This document shows, in pieces, positions 48,462-57,754 of a DNA stretch of 64,000 nucleotides. The position numbers and the translations under genes are program-made. The notes under the pieces are model-generated. The model did not search any database, had not been told where the DNA came from, and saw nothing but the letters and a program-made list of their open reading frames with translations. Every line of letters begins with the position of its first letter. Position 1 is the stretch's first letter. The stretch comes from JAEXZL01 sp049943125. Its GTDB lineage: Bacteria > Bacillota > Clostridia > Clostridiales > Clostridiaceae. The stretch spans positions 2,170,001-2,234,000 of the forward strand of contig NZ_CP188040.1 in the NCBI RefSeq assembly GCF_049943125.1, read 5' to 3'.

Positions 48462-49115
48462 TTATGCAGCAGCAGCTTTTAATCTAGCTAAGGGAAGTGC
48501 TGCAAAGATTACCAGGGTAATAAGCAGCTCTGGTAGCAGATAGCTACCATTATATATTATTGAATATATCCAGGGATTTTGACTGCCGGCGTATTCGTAA
48601 AAGAATATAACACCAGAAAGAACGTGGGCAGTAAATCTTAAAAATACTGCAGAAGTACAGCCTAGATAGGTATTTTTAAAATAGCCAGCAGTACCTAGAA
48701 GCATAAAGGGTAGAGGATAGTCCAAAAGCACCTGCATTGGATGTATTATATAAGGACCTGTTATGAGGTTTAATATACCATATACAAGGCCTCCCACAAA
48801 GCCCACCTCGGGCCCATATATAAAGGCTAATAATAATATTGGGACCATACTACCGAGGGTTATACTTCCTCCTTGGGGCAATCTGTAAAGAGAAATAGAA
48901 CCTAATATTGTGGAAAGAGCTACAGTTACGGCTATTAATACCAGTATTTTAGTATTAAGCTTTACTTTTTTTAATCTAACCAGCAGTACTAACATCACGG
49001 CCAGAGCTATTATGGTTATTATAGTGCTTGGCTTACTAAAAAGGTAGCTCAGCTTACCAGGTAAGTCTTGAAACATTTCCTGAAGCTTTAATAGAAAATC
49101 ATTGATAATTTGCAT
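48462..49115 (-). CDS. thiT: Thiamine ECF transporter S component ThiT
   Basis: A 217-aa membrane protein of the ECF S-component type. It carries the ThiT signatures SLYRLPQGGSITLGSM and the acidic/glycine-rich GGLVYGILNLITGPYIIHPMQVLLDYPLPF. It binds thiamine and works with the shared EcfAA'T module, absent from this window. ATG 49115 is placed about 7 nt after AGGAGG; an upstream ATG overlaps that site. The TPP riboswitch upstream confirms thiamine control. Confidence 0.93.
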   Translation of the reverse strand: MQIINDFLLKLQEMFQDLPGKLSYLFSKPSTIITIIALAVMLVLLVRLKKVKLNTKILVLIAVTVALSTILGSISLYRLPQGGSITLGSMVPILLLAFIYGPEVGFVGGLVYGILNLITGPYIIHPMQVLLDYPLPFMLLGTAGYFKNTYLGCTSAVFLRFTAHVLSGVIFFYEYAGSQNPWIYSIIYNGSYLLPELLITLVIFAALPLARLKAAAA

Positions 49116-49141
49116 ATACATACCTCCTGTGGTGCGCCAAG

Positions 49142-49180
49142 AATAAAAATAAAAGGTCATATTCCTATGGGAATATGACC
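49142..49180 (-). terminator. TPP-riboswitch terminator
   Basis: On the minus strand GGTCATATTCC (49180-49170) pairs with 49165-49155 around a small loop, then CTTTTATTTTTATTC. It lies between the riboswitch and thiT. Confidence 0.88.
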
Positions 49181-49195
49181 ATTAATTCAAATTAA

Positions 49196-49277
49196 TAGCT
49201 TCCCTACGCTGGTATTAGCCAGATCAGGTTAAAGGGTTAATGATATAATCATCTCTCAGCCATAGGCACCCCTAGCA
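49196..49277 (-). promoter_or_regulatory. TPP (THI) riboswitch
   Basis: Read on the minus strand, the core elements occur in order: GGGGTGCC near 49274, GGCTGAGA at about 49263-49254, then ACCCTTTAACCTGATCTGG with AATACCAGCGTAGGGAA at the end. This is the canonical thi box. With the terminator that follows, TPP should switch off thiT. Confidence 0.97.
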
Positions 49278-49351
49278 CACCTTATATTGTGTATATATCA
49301 TATCATTAAATGGAATAACTTTCAATTAAAGGTGGTGGAATTTATAATTAT

Positions 49352-49552
49352 TTAATAAAAATGTAATTCTCTCTGAACTAGGGGGTTCTCCGTGATATGG
49401 GAGCCTGAGGATATTATTTTAGATGCTTTTAGAGCTTCTCCTGGCTTTATTATTGAATCAGAAGGAGGGGGTAAGATAACAGTTTCAGCATAACCACCCT
49501 CATAATAAACTACTGCTTCTTTGTTTATAAAATCTATAACTTTTTTATTCAT
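49352..49552 (-). CDS. Small protein of unknown function (66 aa)
   Basis: A 66-aa minus-strand gene with a strong GAGGAGGAAAG site before ATG 49552. No membrane segment or Cys. PPPSDSIIKPGEALKAS suggests a small beta-structured protein. It is not related to ThiT by sequence; the family is not recognised. Confidence 0.65.
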   Translation of the reverse strand: MNKKVIDFINKEAVVYYEGGYAETVILPPPSDSIIKPGEALKASKIISSGSHITENPLVQRELHFY

Positions 49553-49659
49553 AATCTTTCCTCCTCGTGGTTAATATTAGTTTCTCCAGAAGAAGGAAAA
49601 TAATTCGGTATTATAATGAAATCAATTATTATAAGAAGAATAGATTTTATTTGAGTAAA

Positions 49660-49697
49660 GAAGAAAATTAAAGGAAGTAGTAATAGTCTGCTTCCTA
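49660..49697 (-). terminator. Weak terminator after the PadR gene
   Basis: AGGAAG/CTTCCT pairing at 49671-49697 with TTTAATTTTCTTC after it on the minus strand. Confidence 0.45.
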
Positions 49698-50153
49698 TGT
49701 ATCCTTATAAAGATCGTTATATATTATTTTAAATACTTCCAGCGCTTCCTCTATCTTAAGCTGAAGTAGTTCCTTTTTATTATTCAGCTCTTTACTGCCT
49801 TCAGCAGTTAAGGTGTAAATCTTTTGAAACTTTTTTTCAGGATCATCCCATTGTCCTGTAATCAACTTTTGTTTCTCGAACTTTTTTAATAGTGGATATA
49901 TACCGCCAGTAGAAGGTACCCACATGCCTTTAGTCCTATTACCAATTTTATGAGAAATTTCATTTCCATTAGTTGGACCGAGACTTATTATGTATAAAAC
50001 ATAAATGGGAAGAAGACCTTTTGTAAAAACCTGACCTACAGATTCTCTTTCTTTTTTTACCTTTTTTAGTTCACTAAGCTTTTGTTTATATTCCTCATAG
50101 AGTCTTTTTTCCTCGAGCTTTATATCCTCATCACTTAAAAAGTTTTGTGGCAT
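49695..50153 (-). CDS. PadR family transcriptional regulator
   Basis: A 152-aa regulator. A ~45-residue charged helix precedes the winged-helix PadR domain (LLPIYVLYIISLGPTNGNEISHKI...GMWVPSTGGIYPLLKKFEKQKLI), which matches PadR's recognition and wing. The C-terminal helix dimerises. It starts 3 bases after the DegV stop, so it is translationally linked. Its target is not evident. Confidence 0.9.
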   Translation of the reverse strand: MPQNFLSDEDIKLEEKRLYEEYKQKLSELKKVKKERESVGQVFTKGLLPIYVLYIISLGPTNGNEISHKIGNRTKGMWVPSTGGIYPLLKKFEKQKLITGQWDDPEKKFQKIYTLTAEGSKELNNKKELLQLKIEEALEVFKIIYNDLYKDT

Positions 50154-50156
50154 ATC

Positions 50157-51002
50157 TTAAGATTCCTCTTTAATCACAAAGCCTATTAGACCTGGTCCAG
50201 TGTGAACACCAAGAGCTGGTCCAATCTGACCAGTGTGGATATTTACTATATTTGGATGGTTTTTTATTAAAGGCATAAGCTTACTTGCGTCCTCTGGATC
50301 CCCGCCGTTTAATAGCCATATGCTGCATTTCCCTTTTTCTAAGTGTTCCGTTACTATATCAAGGAGTTTAGAATGGGACTGCTTCTTGCCTCTAGCCTTT
50401 GATTTAGTATGATATATTCCATCATCTCCCACGTGGATTATAGGCTTTAAATTAAGGAATTCTCCTATAGTTCCAGCTACTTTTCCTATTCTTCCACCTT
50501 TTCTAAGGTACTCCAGGGTTTCTATGGTGAAATAAACATGAGTTTTTTTTCTTAGCTTAGGTAGCTCCTCTAGAATTTCGTGATAGCTTTTACCCTCCTC
50601 TATCATTCTAGAGCATTCCAGCACAAGGGATCCCTGTCCCATGGTTAAGGTTTTTGTATCATATACAGTGCAGTTAAGCTTAGGATGATTCTCACACATG
50701 AGTCTTAAGCTATTAGCTGTACCAGATAGGTTTGAGGAAATCATTACAGCGATTACATGAGTATAGCCTTTGTTCTCAATATCTAAAAGTGTGTCTTCCA
50801 TAAGCTGAACGCTAGGAAGTGAGGTTGAAGGTATTTCTGTAGTAAGTCTGGAATAAACCTCCTGGGCGGAAATCTCTACTTTATCCGCATACTCTTTATC
50901 CTTGTATATTATTCTAAAGGGAAGCAGATATATATTTTTTTCTTTTAATACTTCTATATCAATGTCGCAGGAACTATCGGTTATTAGAGCTATTTTTTCC
51001 AT
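50157..51002 (-). CDS. DegV family fatty-acid-binding protein
   Basis: A 281-aa protein. The N-terminal ITDSSCDIDIEVLKEKNIYLLPFRI, the STSLPS motif (TEIPSTSLPSVQ) and the C-terminal IGPALGVHTGPG signature are those of DegV. DegV/FakB proteins bind fatty acids and present them to FakA, the fatty acid kinase. No fakA gene is present here. The order degV-padR suggests the PadR protein regulates lipid-related genes or this locus. Confidence 0.93.
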   Translation of the reverse strand: MEKIALITDSSCDIDIEVLKEKNIYLLPFRIIYKDKEYADKVEISAQEVYSRLTTEIPSTSLPSVQLMEDTLLDIENKGYTHVIAVMISSNLSGTANSLRLMCENHPKLNCTVYDTKTLTMGQGSLVLECSRMIEEGKSYHEILEELPKLRKKTHVYFTIETLEYLRKGGRIGKVAGTIGEFLNLKPIIHVGDDGIYHTKSKARGKKQSHSKLLDIVTEHLEKGKCSIWLLNGGDPEDASKLMPLIKNHPNIVNIHTGQIGPALGVHTGPGLIGFVIKEES

Positions 51003-51204
51003 ACATAAACCTCCTATTTGTACTTCTGATTATATTATAGCATAGGTGATAACTATATCAATAGTGATAATGCTCACTGTTGATGTAAAGTAATTTAAAT
51101 TTTATTAGTTGTTAATTGATTATATTCTAGAATTTAATACTTTTTTTATTTTAAATTACAATATTTTCAATTATAATATATATATCAGAAAATGAGGTGT
51201 TAAT

Positions 51205-52314
51205 ATGGATATGTTGAGAGTGGTTTTAATTACTATTTTAGTTTTCATAATAGTATGCCTTTTCGTGAGAATAGCTTATTTGAAAAAACGTCTTGCAGAA
51301 ACTGACAGAATTAAGAAAGAGCTATATTCTTTAGGAGAAGAGATGACCACAGTGGAATCAATGGAAGAAGCCTCGGAGTTAATCCTTGATTCTGCCCTAA
51401 GGATTATCAATAAGGTTGATAAGGGCAGCATACTTATTGAGGACAAGGATGGACTATTTAAATATAGTGCTATAAGAGGTTATCCAAAGGAATTAAAGAA
51501 AATCACTCTAACTAAAGAAGAAATGTATCTAAATAATTATAATAAATTTAAAAACACAGCGATTATTAACAAACCATATGAATTCGATAAGCTAAATCTT
51601 CGCAAGGATAGGTATAATCATATGGTTAGCTCAGGAGGGATAGGAAGCATTTATTCCGTACTCAGTTCTCCAATTAAAATCAAGGGCAGACTCATCGGAG
51701 TAATAAACATTGATTCTATGAAAAAGTCTGTAGTATTTAATCAAGAGGATATACGTACAATGGAGCACATAAAAAATGAGTTAGAGCTTACTATCAGAAA
51801 CTTTTTTTCTCAGGAGGAGTATAAATATACTTCTACCCATGATGAGCTTACAGGACTTTATAACAGAAGAACCTTAAGGCCATTTATTGAAAGAGAACTT
51901 ATTAAAGTAAGAGAGAGAGGAATTAGCTCATATTTTTTGATTCTGGATATGGACGGCTTTAAAGGCATAAATGACACTTATGGACATGATATTGGAGATT
52001 TATCCTTAATACGGCTTGCCTCTTCTTTAAAAATGGGTTCTGGTAAGGATGCTATATGCATAAGGCTCTCTGGGGATGAATTTGTAGTAATATTTTCAAA
52101 TACCTCTGAAATTGAAGTTAAGGCTAAGATGAAATGGTTAAAGGAAGAGCTTGAAAAAGAAATAGACGACTTACCAGCTTTGAGGTTTAGCTATGGGATG
52201 TCCGTTATAGAGAATATGGGTGAGAATACCTATGAAGAAATATTTAGAATAGCAGATAAGAACATGTATCATAATAAAAATATGAAAAAGAATAGGCTAT
52301 ACATAATTAACTAA
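51205..52314 (+). CDS. GAF-GGDEF diguanylate cyclase
   Basis: A 369-aa signal protein. One transmembrane helix (about 3-24), a GAF domain (about 45-195), and a GGDEF domain with the active site as SGDEF (residues 289-293, RLSGDEFVVIF). No inhibitory RxxD site is apparent five residues before it, so feedback inhibition may be absent. It should make cyclic di-GMP when the GAF domain is in its active state. The start ATG follows GAGGTG. Confidence 0.92.
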   Translation: MDMLRVVLITILVFIIVCLFVRIAYLKKRLAETDRIKKELYSLGEEMTTVESMEEASELILDSALRIINKVDKGSILIEDKDGLFKYSAIRGYPKELKKITLTKEEMYLNNYNKFKNTAIINKPYEFDKLNLRKDRYNHMVSSGGIGSIYSVLSSPIKIKGRLIGVINIDSMKKSVVFNQEDIRTMEHIKNELELTIRNFFSQEEYKYTSTHDELTGLYNRRTLRPFIERELIKVRERGISSYFLILDMDGFKGINDTYGHDIGDLSLIRLASSLKMGSGKDAICIRLSGDEFVVIFSNTSEIEVKAKMKWLKEELEKEIDDLPALRFSYGMSVIENMGENTYEEIFRIADKNMYHNKNMKKNRLYIIN

Positions 52315-52354
52315 TATGAGCTGTAGTCTTTTCATTGAATTTAAGCTAATAATA

Positions 52355-52397
52355 AAAGAAGCTCTCTTAAATTAAAAAGGAGCTTCTTTTATTTTAT
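52355..52397. terminator. Bidirectional terminator
   Basis: AAAAGAAGCTC (52355-52365) pairs perfectly with 52380-52390; TATTTT follows. It separates convergent genes. Confidence 0.85.
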
Positions 52398-52403
52398 CAG
52401 GAG

Positions 52404-53465
52404 CTATTCTCCATTAATAGTTATGTTAAAGCTGGGTGAGACGATATGCCACCAGGTGTTACCAACGGACATTGGTATTTTATTACCTGCTTGATCAAAG
52501 AGCTCAGTGGCATGATTTTCATTCTTTTTCCAAGTGATTTTTTCATAATGGCCAGAGGATATTAAAAAGCCTTCCCCCTCACCAGTAAGCCTAATATTAA
52601 GTCTTCCATCACCACGGGTTTCCATATCGGTTATCTGAATCACTATATTTTTGGTGCTTATAGAGCTTCCAGTTTCCCTATCAGTGCTATCAGTAGAGTT
52701 CATGGACTTATAGTACTCACCATCTTTATAGGTATAAGAGGTGGTATAGCTGCTGTTAGCCTTGATTATAATATTTTCAGCAGAGGTATGTGGGGTGTCG
52801 CTCCAGTAGCTATCCTGAAAGGTAAGTCCAGATGAGGGCTCTTTAATATAGCCAAGGTCTCCTATGAGGCTTCTGAGCTTTTCAGCAGAGGTATATAGAT
52901 TGTGAGGAGCTTTTCTTGTGGAATCTCTCCAAAAATGGCTACCATATCTGAACTCATTAAGACTTAATCCCACTCCATTGCTGATAGATTCTAAGGCATC
53001 AGCACTGCCTCCGCAATGAGCAAAGGGAAGGTTATATTCCACAGATAAATCTAAGAAATAAGGACGAGCGCTTCTTATAGGTCCTATAATAGCAGGGGTT
53101 TTAGAATGAAAGAGTGCTATAAACCTTGGAATACCACCTTCTGCCATGGTTTCAAAAACTATATCTGCCTCTGTAAGACCTGATTGAGGCCTGGCTAGGT
53201 TTGAATTTTCCACTACAGCCATAAAGGGTATGTTTTCTTCTTCTGCTAAAGGCTCTCCAGTATATGGGGATGTAGGTAGCTGAGGGACTTCCTCTGCCTC
53301 CGGCTCCGGACTTTCTATTACTGGAGTTTCTTCAGTTATTTTTTCATCATCAACTTTTGAAATAAATAAGCTGCAGCCTGTGGTAGTAATAAGAAAAATC
53401 AATAACAAGCTGGGGATTAAAAGCAATCTAAAAAGATTTTTTCTATAGATAATCATTCTTTTCAT
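52404..53465 (-). CDS. DUF3048 (YerB-like) lipoprotein
   Basis: A 353-aa exported lipoprotein. The lipobox is LITTTGC about residue 31. A Glu/Pro-rich linker precedes two DUF3048 modules: RPQSGLTEADIVFETMAEGGIPRFIALFH at about 95-125 and a C-terminal module ending near SPSFNITING. ATG 53465 is used; the GTG at 53477 overlaps the ribosome site. The family is associated with the cell envelope and YerB of Bacillus; its biochemical role is unknown. Confidence 0.88.
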   Translation of the reverse strand: MKRMIIYRKNLFRLLLIPSLLLIFLITTTGCSLFISKVDDEKITEETPVIESPEPEAEEVPQLPTSPYTGEPLAEEENIPFMAVVENSNLARPQSGLTEADIVFETMAEGGIPRFIALFHSKTPAIIGPIRSARPYFLDLSVEYNLPFAHCGGSADALESISNGVGLSLNEFRYGSHFWRDSTRKAPHNLYTSAEKLRSLIGDLGYIKEPSSGLTFQDSYWSDTPHTSAENIIIKANSSYTTSYTYKDGEYYKSMNSTDSTDRETGSSISTKNIVIQITDMETRGDGRLNIRLTGEGEGFLISSGHYEKITWKKNENHATELFDQAGNKIPMSVGNTWWHIVSPSFNITINGE

Positions 53466-53639
53466 AGTAGTTATCACTCCTTAAATAAATTGTACAATAT
53501 AAGTTAAAAGGTTGCCAATGATTTCATCAAATGGCAGAGGAGATTATGAAATAAAATCCCATGCTGTAGCAAATAGATAATAATGGAAGGGTTATTAATA
53601 TATTTACGTGGGATGCTACAAAATTAGTACTTTTGATAA

Positions 53640-53690
53640 TTGCCTGACAATGTCTTGGGGGATATAATAAAAAAAGCACAATATATTGTG
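53640..53690 (+). promoter_or_regulatory. nrdD promoter with NrdR-box-like palindrome
   Basis: TTGCCT (53640-53645) and TATAAT (53663-53668) are separated by 17 bp. Immediately downstream the 14-bp perfect palindrome CACAATATATTGTG (53677-53690) matches the NrdR box consensus, placed on the transcription start. The NrdR repressor would block nrdD when bound. A usual second box one or three helical turns away is not clear. Confidence 0.7.
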
Positions 53691-53705
53691 TGGGGAGGGC
53701 TGATT

Positions 53706-55817
53706 ATGCTATATGTTTTAAAAAGGGACGGCCGAGAAAGTTCATTCAATTCTACTAAAATAACCTCTGCTATAAGGCGTGCTGCGGAGGAAATAGGAGA
53801 GAGTTTAAAGGAAAGTGAGCTAGTAGAGCTTACCCAAAGGGTTGTAAAGACTATTGAAGATAAGGACAAGTCTAATGTAACTGTAGAAGAAATTCAAGAT
53901 ATAGTTGAAGAAGTACTGAGAGAAAAGGGCTATAAGGGTATAGCAGCAGCATATTATACATATAGAAGTGAAAGAACTAAGGTTAGGGAGATAAAGTCAG
54001 ATTTGATGAGGGCTATTAAAAAAATAGGGGTAGAAACTGATAGAGATAATGCTAATGTTGGCAATAACTTCAGCTCAAAGCTTCTAAGAATAGCAAGTGA
54101 ATCAAATAAGTGGCATAATCTTGCTGAGATGCCAAAGGAGCTAGCAAGGGCTCATGAAAATGGTGATATATATTACCATGACTTAGACAGCTATAATCTC
54201 ACCATTAACTGCCTTCACATTCCTACGGGAGAGATTTTGAAGAAGGGCTTTAACACAGGCTATGGCACAATCAATAGGCCAAAAAGGATAGAAAGTGCTG
54301 CGGAGCTATCCTGCATATTGCTTCAATCCACACAAAATGATATGTTTGGTGGACAATCTCATCCGGATTTTGATAACGATTTAGGTGAGTTTGTGGATAA
54401 CACCAGGAAGGCAATAAGAGAAGAGCTTGTTAGCTATGGACTAGAGGGAAGGAAGCTGGAGGCTCTTATAGAAGAAAGAGTCAGAAAAGCTGTTGGACAA
54501 GCTATGCAGGGTATAGTTTATAATCTAAATACCATGCATTCAAGAGCAGGATCTCAGGTGCCTTTCAGTTCCATAAATATAGGGTTACCTAACTCTTCTG
54601 ATGCAGCATTGGTTTGTGAGCTTTTCCTGAAGGAGTATGATAAAGGGCTTGGTAGAGGGGAACAGCCTATTTTCCCTAATATCATCTTCAGGGTTAAAGC
54701 TGGAGTAAATAGGGAGCCATCGGATCCTTATTATTATTTGTTTGAGCTTGCTTGCCGTGTAGCAGCTAGGCGCATGAATCCTACCTTTATGAATATAGAT
54801 GCAGATTTTAATAGAGCTTATTATGATAAAGGCTACATGCCAGCAACCATGGGCTGTAGAACCTACGTTATGGCCAACATCAACGGGGAACCTGGAACTA
54901 AGGGAAGAGGTAATATTGCACCCACTACTATTAATCTTCCAAGGCTTGGAATACTGGCAAAGGGTAGTGAGAAGAAGTTTTTCATGCTCCTTGAAGAAAG
55001 ATTGGAACTGGCTAAGAGAGCCCTCCTCCATCGATATGAGGTTTTGAAAAAGCTTAGAATTAAGGATTTACCCTTCGTAGCTGGACAAGGACTGATGAAA
55101 GGGTCAGAAGGCTTAGGTTTAGAGGATTCTATTGAACCTATTCTAAAACAAGGTACCTGGGGCATTGGATTCATAGGGCTTGCAGAGACTCTAACAGCTC
55201 TTACAGGTTATCATCATGGGGAGACAGAGGAAGCCCGAAGCCTTGGCACTAGAATAATCACCTTTATGAGAGATTACACCGATAGAACTACCCAGGAAAC
55301 CAGGCTTAACTGGAGCACCTATGCCACTCCAGCAGAGGGGCTAAGCGGTAGATTTATCCTTCAGGATAAAAGAATATTTGGAGAGCTTAAGGGAGTTACT
55401 GATAAGGATTACTACACCAACTCTTATCATGTCCCTGTAGACTTCCCAATATCTATAAAGGATAAAATACATATAGAAGCACCTTATCATAAGCTCTGTA
55501 ATGCTGGGCATATTAGCTATGTAGAGGTTGATGATATGCCTGATGGTGAGACAATCAGAGATATAATATCCTATGGATATAAAAATACTAATATAAGCTA
55601 TATAGGTGTGAACTTCCATATAAGATACTGTAGAGATTGTGGCACTCATCTCCATGCAGGAGAGAACAAATGCCCAAAATGCAAAAGCTTTAATATTCAG
55701 GGTATTTCTAGAATTACCGGATATCTAAGTCTTGATGAAAGATTTGGTCCGGGAAAGGTGGCAGAGAAGGCCGATAGAATATCCCATATAGGTGAAAATG
55801 TCCACTGCTATGAATAA
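53706..55817 (+). CDS. nrdD: Anaerobic ribonucleoside-triphosphate reductase (class III)
   Basis: A 703-aa glycyl-radical enzyme. An N-terminal ATP-cone (VLKRDGRESSFNSTKITSAIRRA), a central barrel and the C-terminal zinc site (CRDCGTHLHAGENKCPKC). The glycyl radical Gly672 is in RITGYL near the C-terminus. It makes dNTPs anaerobically, activated by NrdG, which is not adjacent here. ATG 53706 has GGGGAGGG; earlier in-frame codons would be longer than the family. Confidence 0.96.
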   Translation: MLYVLKRDGRESSFNSTKITSAIRRAAEEIGESLKESELVELTQRVVKTIEDKDKSNVTVEEIQDIVEEVLREKGYKGIAAAYYTYRSERTKVREIKSDLMRAIKKIGVETDRDNANVGNNFSSKLLRIASESNKWHNLAEMPKELARAHENGDIYYHDLDSYNLTINCLHIPTGEILKKGFNTGYGTINRPKRIESAAELSCILLQSTQNDMFGGQSHPDFDNDLGEFVDNTRKAIREELVSYGLEGRKLEALIEERVRKAVGQAMQGIVYNLNTMHSRAGSQVPFSSINIGLPNSSDAALVCELFLKEYDKGLGRGEQPIFPNIIFRVKAGVNREPSDPYYYLFELACRVAARRMNPTFMNIDADFNRAYYDKGYMPATMGCRTYVMANINGEPGTKGRGNIAPTTINLPRLGILAKGSEKKFFMLLEERLELAKRALLHRYEVLKKLRIKDLPFVAGQGLMKGSEGLGLEDSIEPILKQGTWGIGFIGLAETLTALTGYHHGETEEARSLGTRIITFMRDYTDRTTQETRLNWSTYATPAEGLSGRFILQDKRIFGELKGVTDKDYYTNSYHVPVDFPISIKDKIHIEAPYHKLCNAGHISYVEVDDMPDGETIRDIISYGYKNTNISYIGVNFHIRYCRDCGTHLHAGENKCPKCKSFNIQGISRITGYLSLDERFGPGKVAEKADRISHIGENVHCYE

Positions 55818-55827
55818 CATATTAAAT

Positions 55828-55862
55828 AAAGGCTATGGCTTGTCATAGTCTTTATTATTTTT
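55828..55862 (+). terminator. Rho-independent terminator after nrdD
   Basis: AAAGGCTATG (55828-55837) pairs with 55843-55852 (one wobble) around a small loop, with TATTATTTTT after it. Confidence 0.75.
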
Positions 55863-55937
55863 ATCTAGTAGGTTAAAATTAACATAAATAGCGCAGTAAT
55901 ATTTAAAGAAAATAGCGCTGGAGATGAGGAAAGATAT

Positions 55938-57002
55938 ATGGCAATATTCTTTAGAGAAAATGTGGGAAACAGCATGGATATATTTCATAGTCTATATATA
56001 CTTGCCAATGAAGAGCAATTTACAAAAAAAATAATCAATGATGATAAATCTATCAGTTCAGCTTTTCTTAAGTTTATAAATTATGCTAAGAATAATTGTT
56101 CTAAAGATTTAGAGTCTATTCAGTTCTTTTTTAAGGAGCATTTTGATAAAAGACATAGCTTTACCTTATATTATCTACTGGTTGATAGGGTTCTCCATGA
56201 AGAGGTAGAGAGCATTGAAGATATACTTGATGGAATATCCGGAGATGATAAAGAGCTTTTTTCTATAATAGCAGAAAGGCTTATGGAGTACATAAAAAGA
56301 TACTCTAAGGGAATAGATTTAGAAACCAAGGAGCTGAATAAAGACAGCCTTGTTGAACTTTTAGAAGGATATGGACTACCATCTGAAGCAAAATGGAATA
56401 TATATCTTATGCTTAGCAAGCCTTCTGAATATGTAGATAGATTTATAGCCTTAGTGAGAAATTATCTGCCTATCTATAAGAAGATTATTAATAAATTTTC
56501 AGATAAGAAAAAGAAATTTAATGAAGTTGTGCAAAAAGAGGTTAAAAGCCATGGGATAGATTATATAAAGAGCATGGAGCTTTTTGAGGAACCGGAGACC
56601 TATGACAATATTTATATAAGCACCATTACCTTCTTTTATGGAAATGTTGTATATGATATAAAGGATAATAATCTTTATTTATATTTAGGTATAAAGTATA
56701 AAGAAGCACTTGATTCCTATAGAGGAAAAAATAGAAGGGATCATACAATAAACCTCATGAAGGCTATGGGTGATGGAAGCAGGTATGAAATATTATCTAT
56801 ACTTAATGAAAGGGATAGCTATGGTCAAGAGCTTGCCGAAGCCATGAATCTCAGCACGGCAACTATATCGCACCATATGAATCTTCTCCATACTCTGGGG
56901 CTTGTAACGGTGGAAAAGATAGATAATAGGATGTATTATAGGCTGAGAAAAGAAGCTTTAAAAAAATATATTAAGGATTTTAGTGAGGATTTTAATCTAT
57001 AA
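55938..57002 (+). CDS. ArsR-type winged-helix regulator with a long N-terminal domain
   Basis: A 354-aa protein. The last ~90 residues form an ArsR-like winged helix (MKAMGDGSRYEILSILNERDSYGQELAEAMNLSTATISHHMNLLHTLGLVTVEK). The first ~260 residues are a mostly helical region of unknown family. No Cys metal-sensing motif of the ArsR/SmtB type is visible (ELCVCDL is absent). The N-terminal domain may sense a ligand. It stands between the nrdD terminator and a convergent methyltransferase gene. Proteins of this build are known in Firmicutes but poorly characterised. Confidence 0.85.
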   Translation: MAIFFRENVGNSMDIFHSLYILANEEQFTKKIINDDKSISSAFLKFINYAKNNCSKDLESIQFFFKEHFDKRHSFTLYYLLVDRVLHEEVESIEDILDGISGDDKELFSIIAERLMEYIKRYSKGIDLETKELNKDSLVELLEGYGLPSEAKWNIYLMLSKPSEYVDRFIALVRNYLPIYKKIINKFSDKKKKFNEVVQKEVKSHGIDYIKSMELFEEPETYDNIYISTITFFYGNVVYDIKDNNLYLYLGIKYKEALDSYRGKNRRDHTINLMKAMGDGSRYEILSILNERDSYGQELAEAMNLSTATISHHMNLLHTLGLVTVEKIDNRMYYRLRKEALKKYIKDFSEDFNL

Positions 57003-57030
57003 AAGCTGCCTTATTTGGCAGCTTTTATTA
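57000..57030. terminator. Bidirectional terminator
   Basis: AAAAGCTGCC (57001-57010) pairs perfectly with 57017-57026, T-rich on one side and A-rich on the other. It separates the convergent regulator and methyltransferase genes. Confidence 0.88.
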
Positions 57031-57754
57031 TCAGTGGAAAGCTCTCGGAAGGGCTAAAGGGAGAGGCTTTAAAATCTCCATAGCAGCTGATGCTTGAGAA
57101 GCTGCTTTCCTCTAGAAGCTTAATAAGGGAAGCCTTCCTCAGTGCTATTAAAGGTATGCTGTTTTTATAGCTCACGGATTTGCTATTCTCTGTTATTATT
57201 AGCTCTGTATCAAAGCTAACAGTATTTTCATCTTTAAAGGAATAGCTTCTGTGGAAGATTACTTTTTCTTCAGGAGTAAGATCCCCCTTAAGAGTTGGAA
57301 GGGTATTCACTCTTTTATCTAGAATTCTATCATAGTTCACAATTTGAATTATAATATCTCCATGATCCTCTAAGAGTGAGTGAAGCTTCTTGAGAAGGAC
57401 AAGAATTTCTGAGGAGTCCTTTAAGTGCACTAGGGAATTGCCTATACAAAATATCCTGCGGAATTTTCCGGAGATAAGGTCATCCACTTCAGTCATGTCT
57501 CCTTCATAAGCCTTTATATCTAAATTTAATTCAGCTGCCTTCTTTTTTAATCCTTTAATCATATCACCATCTAAGTCTAAGGCGCATAGGTCATATCCTT
57601 TTTCGCTTAAGGATATTGAGTAAGACCCTTTGCCACAGGCTAAATCTAATATCTTATCACCCTTTGACATATCCTTTTCTAAAAAACTCAAGGTCATGGG
57701 CTGCAGGGGAAAGACTACATCGTAGACTCTGCTAAGCTCACTGTAAAAACTCAT
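57011..57754 (-). CDS. Class I SAM-dependent methyltransferase
   Basis: A 247-aa enzyme with motif I ILDLACGKGSYSISLSEKG, acidic motif II ALDLDGDM and the GDMTEVDDL region. The C-terminal half is a beta-sheet insertion. The substrate cannot be identified, though the fold and length match small-molecule methyltransferases. Start ATG follows GGAGG. Confidence 0.88.
   Translation of the reverse strand: MSFYSELSRVYDVVFPLQPMTLSFLEKDMSKGDKILDLACGKGSYSISLSEKGYDLCALDLDGDMIKGLKKKAAELNLDIKAYEGDMTEVDDLISGKFRRIFCIGNSLVHLKDSSEILVLLKKLHSLLEDHGDIIIQIVNYDRILDKRVNTLPTLKGDLTPEEKVIFHRSYSFKDENTVSFDTELIITENSKSVSYKNSIPLIALRKASLIKLLEESSFSSISCYGDFKASPFSPSESFPLIIKAAK

Noticed and set aside
53555..53620. TCCCATGCTGTAGCA and TGGGATGCTACA before nrdD
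   Set aside because: The complementary parts are in parallel rather than nested order, so no consistent hairpin forms; probably chance.
54585..55031. Open frame of 148 codons on the minus strand
   Set aside because: It lies wholly inside nrdD, lacks a ribosome site, and has no recognisable domain.
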